DNA of 64,000 nucleotides from Lycocorax pyrrhopterus obiensis (Eukaryota; Chordata; Aves; Passeriformes; Paradisaeidae): positions 17,096,494 through 17,160,493 of the forward strand of contig JACSVZ010000002.1 of NCBI GenBank assembly GCA_014706295.1, written 5' to 3'. Both the position numbers and the translations under genes were made by a program. The notes beneath the pieces are model-generated. The model saw only the letters and a program-made list of their open reading frames with translations. It was not told the DNA's origin and made no database searches. This document shows positions 36,561 through 48,304 of this stretch, piece after piece (within the stretch, counting starts at the first letter, position 1; every line of letters begins with the position of its first letter).

Positions 36561-36839
36561 CCCAGCTCCGGGGCTCCTCAGGACAGAGGGTAACACTAAA
36601 ATTATCCGTTTTTCTATATACGTCATGCATTTCCCCTAATTTTTTGCCATTATTCCCATAATTCAAAATATGACTAGTGATTTACAGAAGATGGAACAAG
36701 CCTGATCCTTCTCTCCCGTGTTTGCTTCCCAAGATGTTTCATGGTACACGTTCCCGTGGCAGCCGTGGAGATCTAATCCTCTTCCCTCTCGTGGCTCGGG
36801 CACTTGGAGATTGTCAGGGGCTGGGAGCTGGGAGCCGTT

Positions 36840-37012
36840 GTTCCTTCACGCTCCTCAGCGCAGGGAGCCTGGGAACAGACACGGGAGCGTGGCTGAGCCC
36901 TGCGCGGGGACTCGGCCGGCGCGGGAGCTCCTCCTCGCGGCTCCGAGAGCCACGCACCAGGGAGCCCCATTCCCGCTGGGAGCGCTTCGAGGCACCGCGG
37001 GAGCGGGAAGCT
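36840..37012. promoter_or_regulatory. CpG-rich island, part 2 of a cluster
   Basis: By hand count about 20 CpGs lie in 36841-37020, densest around GGCCGGCGCGGGAG (36914-36927). Overlapping open frames of 146-148 codons on opposite strands span it, and neither has a recognisable domain. Confidence 0.55.
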
Positions 37013-38160
37013 AACAGCATCACTGTGCAGCAGCCTTTTAGAAAGCTTTTTGCATTTGCTGTTATCTCCACGAGTCATGTGTACGCAAATCAAACACGGC
37101 TGATAGCCGCTAAATAGGTATTTCTTGCCAAAAATATCGGCTCCCTGGGATCTCCACCCTCTCGCGTTTGCAAACTGCATCAGATGCCACATAAGACATC
37201 CTCCAAAATGTGCTGACACTCATACCAGTATCAGGCAAGAAGCTCCCATCCCTCCCCACTTTTTCCCTTTAATCTTTCTTTTTTTCCCCCCGTGATTTTA
37301 GGTTCTTACTTTTACATTTCTAAGCAATTAATTCTTTGGCTCCCATGTAGAATCAACAGGTGTGGAATGACTGGTACCCTCCATCTGGTTGCTGCTGATA
37401 AGGTAATCCTGGGAGCTGAGGGCAGTATCTCCAATAAGCTTAAACCGCAGCAGCCTAATCTATTTGCAAGAGAGAACAAGCCCTGCAGCCAACATTGTTA
37501 TTTCACGGGAACAACCGGGCACAGACAGCACTTTCACAAGAGGGGTAGGAGGGTTTTCACCCTCCTATTTTTCCCCTGGGAGTGATGATTCACTCGGTGC
37601 TGTTGTACCCCCTCTTAGAAAAAGGAAAAGCTTTGCCTTTGAAATTTGCCCCCAAAACCTATGATTTCTGAATCAAATCATCACTTTGCTTCGTTACATC
37701 CCACTCATGGGTCCGTATTTAATCTTCCCCAAGGCAATGGGAAAAGATGACTGTTGGCTCTGGGTTGGTAATAAATATTATTTTCTGTAACTTCCATAAA
37801 ACTACGATAGCTGCTGAATTCTGATGTGGGGGTGTGACGAGACCAATGGGGTGTGCTTGGGGTGCCCTCTGCAGATGAAGGGCTCTGTCATCTCCGCTCA
37901 GGTTTGTGTCTGTGGTGACAGTCAGGGGACTGCCACCACAGGCACACTGAGAACCGTGTCGCCTCCCCTCCGGGTGTTGTCCCGGTCTGTGGCACGAACC
38001 ACGCAGTGTCGTGCCGCCAGCATCACAAACCTACGCCTGCGCCTTTCCTGGCGCCCATTTCCTGGGATTTCAGCCAACAGCTTTGGGGTGTATTTTATTG
38101 ATGATTTCTGTTCTTAGCTTTCACTGTGTGCTTACCCTGTTCGAATACCTCCTCTAGTTT
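37013..38160. other. Non-coding tract between CpG islands
   Basis: Composition drops to average. A few scattered CpGs at 37960-38060 lead into the next island. No gene or repeat is recognised. Confidence 0.4.
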
Positions 38161-38670
38161 TCCCCGAGCCAAATTCGTGCTGCGGGGTTAGCAGCCGAGC
38201 CGAGCCACCCCGCCGGCGGCAGCCAGACGGCCCTGTTGTAGCTTCCTGAGGAGCCATGGGAATTAACAGCGTGCACCTTCTCCTCTGGGCTGCGGGAAGT
38301 GCAGAGGGCGTTTTTAAGCCGGTCTCTGCGCAAAAAACGAAGCGGACAGTGCTCTGTCAGACAGGTTTCCCGGCGCGCAGGACGGGCCGATCCCGGCCCC
38401 GTCACCCAAGGACGCTGGCGAGACGGAGGCACCGGGATGCGGAGCTGCCCCCCGTGCTTGTCCCCCTTCGTGGACAAGCGCTGTCACTGCAAGCACGGCG
38501 CTGATTGCGGCGGCGGGAGTCACGGCATCGTTGCACCTCACAACTTGTATCTTTGCTTCTGTCAGCCATGGCAACATTACAGCACCCGGTTCAGACAGCG
38601 AATGCGCTCGTCTGTGTCCGAGCGGGCAGCAGCCAGCAGCAATCTCTCAAACTGAGGGCGGAGGAGGAGC
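38161..38670. promoter_or_regulatory. CpG island, part 3 of a cluster
   Basis: By hand count about 44 CpGs lie in 480 bp (38161-38640). It includes GTCAGCCATGGCAACA (38561-38576), whose GGCAAC half matches the right half of an RFX X-box. An open frame of 118 codons (38299-38655) has a cysteine/histidine-rich middle (DKRCHCKHGADCGGG) but matches no family I know, and other frames are open over it. A promoter or first exon of an unannotated gene is the likeliest reading. Confidence 0.6.
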
Positions 38671-41600
38671 GGGGAACATCCGGGCTCTCCTTCATGAATG
38701 GTTAAGCTTTTCCTATGTTGTACCTCGAGCTGCTGCTGGTGTCAGGCACTACCCCATCTGCTGGTGAGCAAAGCAAGAAGCTCGCAGCAACGAGGAGGGG
38801 TTTCTGCATCATGTCGCCTACCCTGGACAGGGGTGTCTCGGCCATTTCTGGTGCCCAAGGCTCCCCAAGGATACTGGGAGCCCTCGTCCTGCCAACCCAC
38901 CGTGCGGAATCTCTCTGCCTCCACCTGCTGCTCGAGACCAAATACACTTTTCCTGCCCCCAAGGTTTATGTCATTCCTGGGTTTACCAGATGAAAAGTTA
39001 AGATTAAACATACATAGTTGATTCTCCAGAGAGAGTTTCATCTCTGTTACCTCCCTTCTAAATCTCCAGGGACATCAGGACACAGAGACAAGACTTTCAG
39101 CTCCCAGTTGACACAGGGATTGCCTCTGCCAACACTTTTAAAACTGACTCTTAAGAGACGTGGCTCTTCCCCCTCCCTATTGTCTTCCTGCCCAGTCCCA
39201 GGCAGCCCCAGCAAGAGGGCTCCAGCTCCACCCACCTCAGCATCCCAGTTTTTCCATGACCCTGCCGACTCTGCCCCCACTGAGCCAGCGTGCTGTCAAC
39301 CCATCTCAGAATAAATGAATGAGTAAAGCCAAAATTCTGATTACTTTTGCACCTGGGTAGTTTCACTGGTGCTAATTACATAGTGGAAATGGAGGATCCA
39401 TGTAAGCAAGATTCAAATCAGTTACTGATATTTAGCTCTGCTTCAGGTCCTCTCTATAATGTTGCTTCTGTCGAAGTGAAGAATGAAACAAAGAGGGGAA
39501 AACCTAAATAGTGATTAATGAAGAACAGTCCTTATTTAATCACAGCTTTCAATTCAGACTTTATAATTTAAACTTCAGCAATTGTCTTCACAATTTTGGC
39601 ATCTGTTCATCTCAGCCTACACACTATCTTTGAACTAACAGCACAGCTTATCTTTGCAATTAAGCATTCAATGTAGCAACAAATCTTCAAATTGGTGTGA
39701 GTCACTCAGCTGCTAAATCAAACAATGTGTCACTAAACAAACCAGTTTCCTCCTGACCTCATAGGATGATAATAATGACTTGTGAAACCATCTTGAGATT
39801 TCCTTGGTATAATTTGCTGGTAGTTTCTGACATATTCCTTTTCATAAATACAAATGGGTTCTGCAATAGAAACAAACAGTCGAGAGTTGTTATTATCATG
39901 GAAATGCAAAAAACTTACCTCAAAACCAGTTGCTAAAAAAGCAAAATAATTTGCTGTAAGTAAGAGCTGTAAGTACAGGGTGAGCCAAAGTTGCAACTAG
40001 ATCAGCCTCAGTGGGTGGGTGGGGATAGGGACTCCTGTTATGGGGGTGAGCAGTGCTGGGTGGACAGGGTGGACACTCCTGGTGAAAATAGGAGCCCCAT
40101 GCCTCCATATGCCAGATACATACTCGCTGCTCTGCATCACAAGTGTTCGTATGTGCAGTCAATTAATAGAAGTAATCCATACTTTTCATCTCAATGTAGT
40201 CAAGATGACATTTGGTGCTGTAAAGTACCTAGAAAGTGCATTTCTGCACTCAACCAGAGAACAGCAATGCTGGGGTGATTGTGATGTGCAGTTCCAGGGC
40301 AGGCTGGGCTCCCAAAACTGACGCCACAATTTCATACAGGTGAAATTTCTGAGAATCTGGATTTGGAGTCGTGGTGGATGCAGGTGGTTGCTTACATTGG
40401 CAGCACTGCCTCATTGCAGGATAGATGGCATTCACCACAGAAAAGGCAACCACTTAGAGAGCCCCTGAAAGAATGACAAATCTCATTTGTTTTGGTTACA
40501 TGCATTTTAAAAGTTTGATTTTGCAAACCTTCACCTTCATTTGTACCACTGACTTCACTGACTTCACTACAGCAGCTGAGGCTTTTCTGGGACAGAGTCC
40601 CCTCCCAGTCGTTCTGAGCCTGGAAATGCTGCAAAGTTTCTGAACCATCTCATTAAGAGACAAAAGTGAAAATGAACTGACTCCCTTTACAATGGAAGCA
40701 TGATGGGTATTTTCACTTTTGTACCTACAGACTGCTCTTGCATTGTGTTTTCATGCCTGTCTTCACAACTGCAGTAATTTTTTAAAAGGTGAAAGCTGAG
40801 ATATTCGTCTATCCTACATCTCCAACAGCTGGCAGAAGCATTCTGCATGTCATGGTAAAGACAGGTCACACAGCTATAGGATTGCTCACGCTATGACACA
40901 TAGTTGTAAGGAACTGGTACTACATGGATCACACCTCTCCCTGACATTTCAAAGAGATGATGAAAGGCAGTTCCCTCCAAACTCGTATCAATATTATCAG
41001 TAGAAAACAAAGTTATTTCATCCAACCCCCTTCAGCCAAAATCAGTTCAACCATTATGCATAGCAGGTTTGGGTTGGGAGGGTGCTCCAAGCTTCACGGT
41101 GTACTCACCCAGGCCACCACACCTGGTGTGGAACAGGGAATCATGAGCAGGTGGGTGGCTGGGCAGTGCACACCCTGCCACCAAAGTCACATCCTAGTTC
41201 AGGTTTTCTCCATCCCTCCACATGTTTTCTCCACCACCTCCTGAATGCTTCCAGGAATGACCCCTGGCAGGAGAGCCAGTCTCGGCAATTTGGGGATTCA
41301 TCAGCAGAGCTTCTTCATCAGAGACCACATGAGTGGGCTCTCTACTCCTAAAGACACATAGCCTTGTGAGGACACTGGCTCTGTGTGTCCCACCTCTGAT
41401 ACTCACTACGATTTACCTGCTGGGCAAAATAGAGTGGCAGGGAGATTTCCTCGCAGAGCTATGGCTGTAGGCACAGGGCAGGCCCAGCGCAAGTGAGCCT
41501 TCAAAGCAGTCTTTTAGTGTTCTGAGAAGAAAAGTGGGTCGGACCTTACAGCTTAAGTCTTCTGGGACTTTAATTAAAGTGTGAGATACCAGCAGTCCCC

Positions 41601-44600
41601 CTCACCCGGACATACAGCAGAGGGGACGTGCTGCTATTACTGCTTACAGGTTCAAACCCCCAGGGCGGGAGCTCCTCTTCCTTGGCCGCCTGCCTCAAGT
41701 CACACAGAAGCTGCTTTTGGGACTTTATGATTCCATTCAACAGATGCCCAAATGACATGCCAGGTGGAATGACACGAAAAGGGCTTTCCTTTACACTGCT
41801 GACCAGAAGGAAGCTTCCCAGAGGGAAATGCCATGTTATCCAGGCAGCTTTACCTCCACAAAGTCCTTGGCTTTGGCAGTGCATGATCCTGGGAGGTCCC
41901 CATGGAAGCTACCAGGCCACTGCAGAGCAGGGGAACAAACCAAAGCCCCGATCTATTCGAGCAGAAACAGATATTTCACCACAAATTTCCATGGCAGCTA
42001 TGTAATAAATTGACTCTCAACAAGAAATGTTGTAAAGTGTCTGAGGGCAGTAAATTGCTGACAGGGAGATGTGTGGGATGCTGGAGCTGGTGGCAGGAAC
42101 TGGAAACTGATGTCACACTGAGTGGTGAGCTAATAGATTACTTCATTTTCACATTTACATGAGATAGATATGGCAGCCTTAAAGAAAATAATTTCAACTG
42201 CTTTGTGCAATTTATTTTAACTTCTTACTGAGTCAAAACAGCATTTTGCTCAGCCTGACAGTACAATTTTACATGTCTGTTAATGTAGTGTTCTACCTGT
42301 GCCAACTCTCAGAAGTTTTTCAATTTTCCTTTAATATTTTGTGTTCTTCTAAAACCTCAGTTCCTGCAGATAAAGGACATCCTTAGCATTTCAGTTTCTG
42401 CTTTATTTTATACATTTTAGCCAAAAATAATTTTTTTAATCCTCAACTGCAATATTTGAACTTCATTCTCATAATTTGGAAGATGACATCATATGTTTCA
42501 ATACTTAACTTTCAAATTAATTATTAATGCTACAGAAAGGACTGAAATGCTCAAATGCTGTGACTTACATTCCAAGTGTCAGTTATATGTTCTGGATGGC
42601 ATATACAGCCTTGTGCAAATGTTAGTCTATTTCTAAATAGTCTGTACTAAGCAACTGAGATATCATTGGTAACTTTCCCTCCTTTGGAGTTTTTAATTAC
42701 CCTAAAGTTCTGTTCATTTGGAAAGCATCCATTAAGTCCAGTCAGCATTGGAATGAAGCTGATACACCTGCGAGTACCCTCAAGCACACCAAGTTACGAT
42801 TTTTATTTCTTGCTCAGAGTGAACTGAAGTTTTCAGTAAATCATGACCAGCCTGTAGAAGTAGCTGAGTGGGAATCCACAACTTATAAAATGTGTATTAT
42901 TAGGTCACTGTGAGTTACCCTGCAGCTGTAAGTGCCCCTGTGCTGGCCAGATGGTCTCATGGCTGCCCAGAGGCAGTGCTGCCCCTTGCCCCAGGGGACA
43001 TGTGCATGGCTCGTGGGGCAGTGTCACTCTGACAGCTCTGCTGGGTGCTGCAGCAGGTGCTAGTGGTCTTTCAAACCTGACAGTTCACATCTCTTCCCCA
43101 GCTGGAGGAGACGGGAAATCGGCACCTTCATGAGTGGTTATAACTGCTGTTGGCTCTGCTTTTCTCCCTTTGCATCCATAAGCCTGAAGCAAAATGCCCT
43201 GGATATGGTGGACAGGTAGATGCTACTTAAATATCAGCAGATGCTGTGTAGTGTAAGAAGAGGAAGTTTGCTGAGCTTTGTGTGATCATCACCAATTTCA
43301 CCACTCAGGAATCCAAAACCACGTGTATAATGTGGCTGAGCTCTGACAGGTTTGCTGTGATACCCCTTCGGCCAAAGAGTAAAGGGTAAGTGCTATCAGA
43401 GTAGTGACAGCACACCAGCACGGGTTGTGCTTATACACCTGCAGGTGGAGTACAAGAAGGAGACCAAAATGCATCATAAATCTGTATTGGAGAGTTGCAA
43501 GGCACCCATGCTCACAGCTGGCACAGTTCAGGGTGTTGAATCGCTCAGATTGAATACCCGTAAGGATAAGCAAATTGGTGATTACAGCACCTGATTTAGT
43601 CTGTCACCATGCCACATGTCCTAGAACATTTAGTCACCTGCTTTGCATTTGTACAGAGATGCACCAATTTTAGGAACAAACATTTAAGGTGGAGCTTTTT
43701 AAATTACTATTTTTAAATGAGACGCAGCACAACAGACAGTATTTGTGTTTGGGGCTTTGACACAGCCTGTCAACAGGAAAAGCTATCTAGGCTGGCTCCA
43801 TCTTAATGGTAGCACAAAACATATTTAAGATATGAGATAGAATTTAATATCTTGGGGGGCTACTTTAAAAAGATGCTCTAACAGCCAGCTAGTGTGTTTT
43901 GCAGCTGGGATCGCTTACACTCACTTGGCAACAGTGTTATGGCCATGCTGGCATCTCCTCAGCATAGCAGCCTGCCTTCATTTCATTTTTTTCTGCAGCC
44001 TTTCAGTGAGGAAACCAATTGCAGTTTGGTTGTGTGAGTGCAGGTGCATCAAGGAGAAGGTCAGCCAAGGAGAAGGGCTCATCCTGTTGTCTTCTGACAG
44101 TCATGCACCATCTGGGAGCAGGTTAGTGTGCACTGTATGCATGATATCCCAATGCCAGGTGAAGCAATCATGATCTGACATGCTATGCAAGGGAGAAAAC
44201 GTGCCATAGTCCTCTAGATTTCCTCGATGCAGAAAGAAACTCCTTTATTTATTTTTAGCTTGAGGGAAAACAAAGAAGACTTACAGCTCTAAGAAGAGTT
44301 TCGCCATCTTTTATCATGGTGTTACATTAAGCTGTTCCAGTTATCCTCTCCTAAATTTACATGTAGCTCCAAAATTAAGCTGGAAATCAGTGGCTTGGCC
44401 GTCTTTGACTACATGGGCCTTTGCAGGGGGTTGAATTCAGCACGAGAGTAATCCATACCTACATACACATATATCTGTGAGCTAAGCATGTGACCTGCAT
44501 TACAGCAGATGGAGTCAATAATGTTGGTGAAGTGTAGAGTGTGACCGTCACAGATTTGGTTTCTCTGGCAGAGTGGGCTACATCCCTCTCAGGCTTCTAG

Positions 44601-46148
44601 GGCTGGACTGCCCACAGCTGTGTTGGTTGTTTGGGACTCTGGCCATGGGACTGGGTCAGGCACCTCTGCTCCCCCTCATCCTGATGCAGCTGAAATTAGT
44701 GGAAACCAGATCTCACTGGCATCTACATTGCAATGTCTCAGACACAAGCAGAATCCCACTCTGGAGGATGTGTAGAGTTCTCTCTCCTTTGGAAACCTTG
44801 CAGGTCCTGGGTATTCACAAACACATTGTGCCTCCACCTGGGGCTGTAACTGACCAGCACCCCTTAAGGACCAAGGCACTCCTGGACTTCCCCTGGCTCA
44901 ATGGGGGCTCTGGCATTGCACTGGTTGAATGGAGGCTTTGTGCTTGCCGGAGGCTGCGTCTGAGCCTCAAGTGCAGTTATCTTTGAACTGAGCATGTACA
45001 TGATTAGCTGGGTAGCTGGGTAGCTTCAGCATTTAGCAAGAAAAATCTTATGCTGAAAATAACTGGTTAATAGAATGATTTAAACATTAAGCAGAGAAAA
45101 TGCTGCTTAGGCAAAATTATATCATTTTCAGTCTCTTACTGAACTTTGCCATCTACTGTGTTGCTTTCACAGGGAGTCACTCCTCTGCCTCCTGGATTTT
45201 GTAGAACACTATATTTTTTTTAGGAGCCTTCAAAAACTGTGTAATTAACATTGCTTTCTGTTTCCCTGACATTTGTTTAGCTCTTTTGTCAGTAAGCAAC
45301 TGGCAGTGAAGTGGCCTGGACTCAATTCTAACTACTCCAACTGAAAGCACTTGATTGATACCAGTTTAAGACTCCATCTGGCCCCCAGGGAAGCCTGCAG
45401 TACACAGTCTGCGTATCACAGCAGAACAGTGATGCCCACTCACCAGCAAAGGGCTCCCAATGTGCACACAGCTGGACTGGGTGTGCATTTGCTGAGCCAC
45501 CACGGACTTGCTGCTCCTCACCCCAGGAGCACCAGCCATCCCCCGCCACCAGTGACCTGTGTCACTGATGTGCTGTGACGGCATAAATACCTATCTGGCT
45601 CTGGGAAGACATGTAAAGCAGGAATGTTTTCTCCAAAAAGGCTCTATGAATTGTACCTGATGGCAGGCAGCTTCCAATATGCATGACCTTATCCCTGGGA
45701 TGAGTGTCAGCTTTCAGGGCAATTTATATTTACTACCAGACTAGGCTAAATGCCTCCTGGCTAATTCGGTTTACTCTATCAGGAAATTTGCCTACACTCC
45801 TGAGGAAGCAATGCTGAGCTCGCTAGACTGGCTTTCTGCATGGCAAATCTAGATCCATTTACTACCTCTTAGTCTGTGACTGTTCAGAACAGTCAGTGTA
45901 GGAAGATGTGGTGTTGTTAATTTCTCAGGGTTTTCAAAGGAAGCAAAATGTCTGTATAATGTTGTCATTGACTAATTTCCAGTTTTGGATTAGGGGAGCA
46001 ACGAATGGAGCAATTTCATTGCTTGTCTATTACAGAATGCCACAGGAGAGCAACCTGCAAATGGCAATTTGTGCTGAGTGACGGTAATAGAAGTGCAAAT
46101 GATCATCCATAAATAGGCACTGTCGGTATCACAAATGTCCTCTCCATG
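38671..46148. other. Long non-coding tract, nothing firmly identified
   Basis: 38700-39300 stays GC-richer, with overlapping open frames on both strands. CCCATCTGCTGG at 38753-38764 is a near match to CTCF on the minus strand. 39300-42000 is average; 42180-42700 is strongly AT-rich and could hold a conserved non-coding element. Small tandem words occur at 40548-40568 (ACTGACTTC) and 45008-45025 (AGCTGGGT). A 137-codon open frame at 44573-44986 has no recognisable domain. Confidence 0.4.
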
Positions 46149-46660
46149 TGTACTGATTTTGGCTGGGATGGAGTTCATTTCCTGTGTAGCAGTCCAGATG
46201 GTTCTGTGTTTTGGATTTGTGACCTAAACAGTGTTGATAATACACCAATGTTTTGCTTGTTTCTTAGTAGTGCTTGCAAAACTTGCATACCTTCTATACC
46301 TGCTCTTTTTGTCATGCTCCTCCCTCAGCAAGTATGCTGGCAGTGGCCAAGATGCTGGGCAGGAGCAGAACTGGAACAGCTGACCCTAACTGACCAGAGG
46401 GATATCTCATACTGAATTACATGGTTCTCAGCAATAAAATCTGGAGGTAAAAAAGAAGAAAGGGGGGATATTTGGTGCTTGCCTTCCAAAATAACAATTA
46501 TGTGTGATGGAGCCCTGCTTTCCTGGAAATGAGAAATTTTGACTCTGGAATGTAGGTATCAGGTGCAGGAGTTGCTGGTCTGATAGAAAATGAGATGTGT
46601 ATCTCTTTCTCTGTATCCCAGAAGAATGCACTTACAAGGGTCTGTTTTTCAAACAAAGCA
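46149..46660 (-). mobile_element. Decayed LTR of the same passerine-type ERVL-like family
   Basis: As given, this is the reverse complement of the LTR at 17273-17865. It starts TGTACTGATTTTGGCTGGGA (against TGTGCTGATTT in the reverse complement of the intact copy) and continues through TTTTGGATTTGTGACCTAAA, CAGTGTTGATAATACACC, CAGCTGACCCTAACTGACC, GAGGGATATCTCATACTG, and TGTGATGGAGCCCTGCTTTC (46501-46520) with TCCTGGAAATGAG (46522-46534). It is far more diverged than the intact copy, with the U3 promoter words mutated. The start of the LTR (right-hand edge here) fades out between 46540 and 46690. No duplication flank is seen. Not coding. Confidence 0.85.
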
Positions 46661-48249
46661 AAACTTTTCATCTCCATCCACATCTACACATCAAAAAGAT
46701 TAAGTCAGAAGATGCAGGGAAGCTTGAGCTCTTTAACCCTGCTGACAGTGGTGTGGGGGCTGGATGGATTTCTGTGCTGGGGTATGAGTGAGCTCAAGCA
46801 GCAATGCCAAATGACGTTTGTACAGCGGCTTGTGGATACATTGGGATCTACTTGTTTCTGTGTCTTTCAAAGTCATTTCTTTGCAATGACAAAGATATTT
46901 CTTTACATTGACACCAGTTTGTTAGCTCCCGTGAAAAAGCCAGGGAGTTGGATTTGATGGGGATTGCAGAAAACACAGAACTGGCTGTTTTCCTTCAAAT
47001 CCCTGGCAGGCCTGACTGCGAATTGGCAACGCAGGCAGCCATAGCAGGAAGAATGGCCAGAGCCCTGTCCCCTCCATGGCCACACAGGCTCCTGCACCTT
47101 CCCTCCTCGCTGTGCCCCTGCCTCTTGGATGCAGGATTATTCATGCTTTCTCAAATATTAGGATGGATCTTTCTTTGAGAGGATCAAAATGTGAATGATT
47201 GTATCTTTTTGAGAAAATCTAGTTTCTGATGGGCCTAGTGTTAATCTGCAATGCCACCTTGGGATGTGAGCCCAGAGTCACAGCATGTCTGGGGACCTGA
47301 CAGACGCTTTGTCATTTAAAATGTTTTGATCACAGCAGCAGGAGGCAAAGTAACATTCCTGCAGGGGGGAAGAAGGTGAAAGATGTGCTACCAAAACAGG
47401 CTGCCATCACCTTATGAGAGTGATGTCCACCTGTGATGACAAGAGTGACTGAGGCATGTTCAGGTGTTATTATGACAAAACCATGTCAGATTTGGCCAGA
47501 CTTTACCTTCTAAACTAGATTTTTTTGCTGTTTGAATCCTGTCTTGTCTCCACTACTGAAATGGGAAGTAGCAGAAGATGGGCACATAACTGTGAGTGTC
47601 ATAATTTTCCCCAGATCAGAAATATTTCAAATTTCAAATGTAAACTAAAGGGGTGTCAGGGAGATGCAACAGCTGCCAAAGCAGAGCCGGCCCTGGCATC
47701 CACATCCCTTCCCCTGGCAGATGCCCTGGGATTCTCTCCCGTGTCAGAGCAGAGAGAAAGCCTGCACTGGGCACCCAGCTGGTCTTTTCTACCCAGCACG
47801 TGTCAGAGCACAACTTGTTTTACTCACTTCTCGCCCCATGGACCAATGGAGACTGGTTTTAGGCAGCACCTCACATCCTCCTGGGCAGTCACATACATCT
47901 CCAGTGCTTGCCCTGTCACATACCTGCTTGTCTCTGTAGCTGTCGTGTTGTGGAGGTTTAGTGGCCTTTTAAAATTGTTATATTCCAAGTATTCTTGTTT
48001 GGCATCCAAATTTATAAGGGTGAAATATGAAGTTAAGAAATTGGGTTTTGGACTATTCTCAATCTGGCCTCTTTCTGAACTCTCAGCTGAATGTCTCTTA
48101 GTGAAAGCTTTCTTCCAACTCATTGAAAGATGCTGTGATCTGCCCTGACAACGTCTTATTAGAATGCCAAGAACAAGATCAACAGCTGTGCTGTGATTTC
48201 CATTTCTGTGCTGTAAGTGTATAACATTTGCTCACTCCAGCCCTCCTGC
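46661..48249. other. Non-coding tract with a long chance open frame
   Basis: 47525-48148 is open for 207 codons on the plus strand, but it has no recognisable domain, codes through low-complexity and splice-poor sequence, and one or fewer such frames per window is expected by chance. Nothing else is supported. Confidence 0.4.
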
Positions 48250-48304
48250 CACCACACACTGGACTTCTGAAGGTCCCTTCCAGCCTAAATGAGGCTCTGA
48301 TTTT
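48250..48304 (+). mobile_element. CR1 LINE 3' tail, very short remnant
   Basis: GGACTTCTGAAGGTCCCTTC (48261-48280), then CAGCCTAAATGAGGCTCTGA and TTTTA, matches the terminal 3' UTR block of CR1 (GGACC..GAGGTCCCTTCCAACCTAAATGATTCTGTGATT type). Only the last 50 or so bases are recognisable. Confidence 0.65.

Noticed and set aside
36207..37219. Overlapping 137-148-codon frames on both strands
   Set aside because: Stop-poor CpG island sequence; mutually overlapping and without domains.
38750..38766. Third CTCF site on the minus strand (CCAGCAGATGGGG)
   Set aside because: It breaks the GGC part of the core consensus; too weak to list as a site.
17273..46660. The two related LTRs as the ends of one provirus
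   Set aside because: Opposite orientation, very different decay, and the first has its own perfect target-site duplication.
47525..48148. 207-codon open frame as a gene
   Set aside because: No domain, no promoter or splice support; my rough estimate is that a frame this long has a fair chance of occurring in 64 kb.
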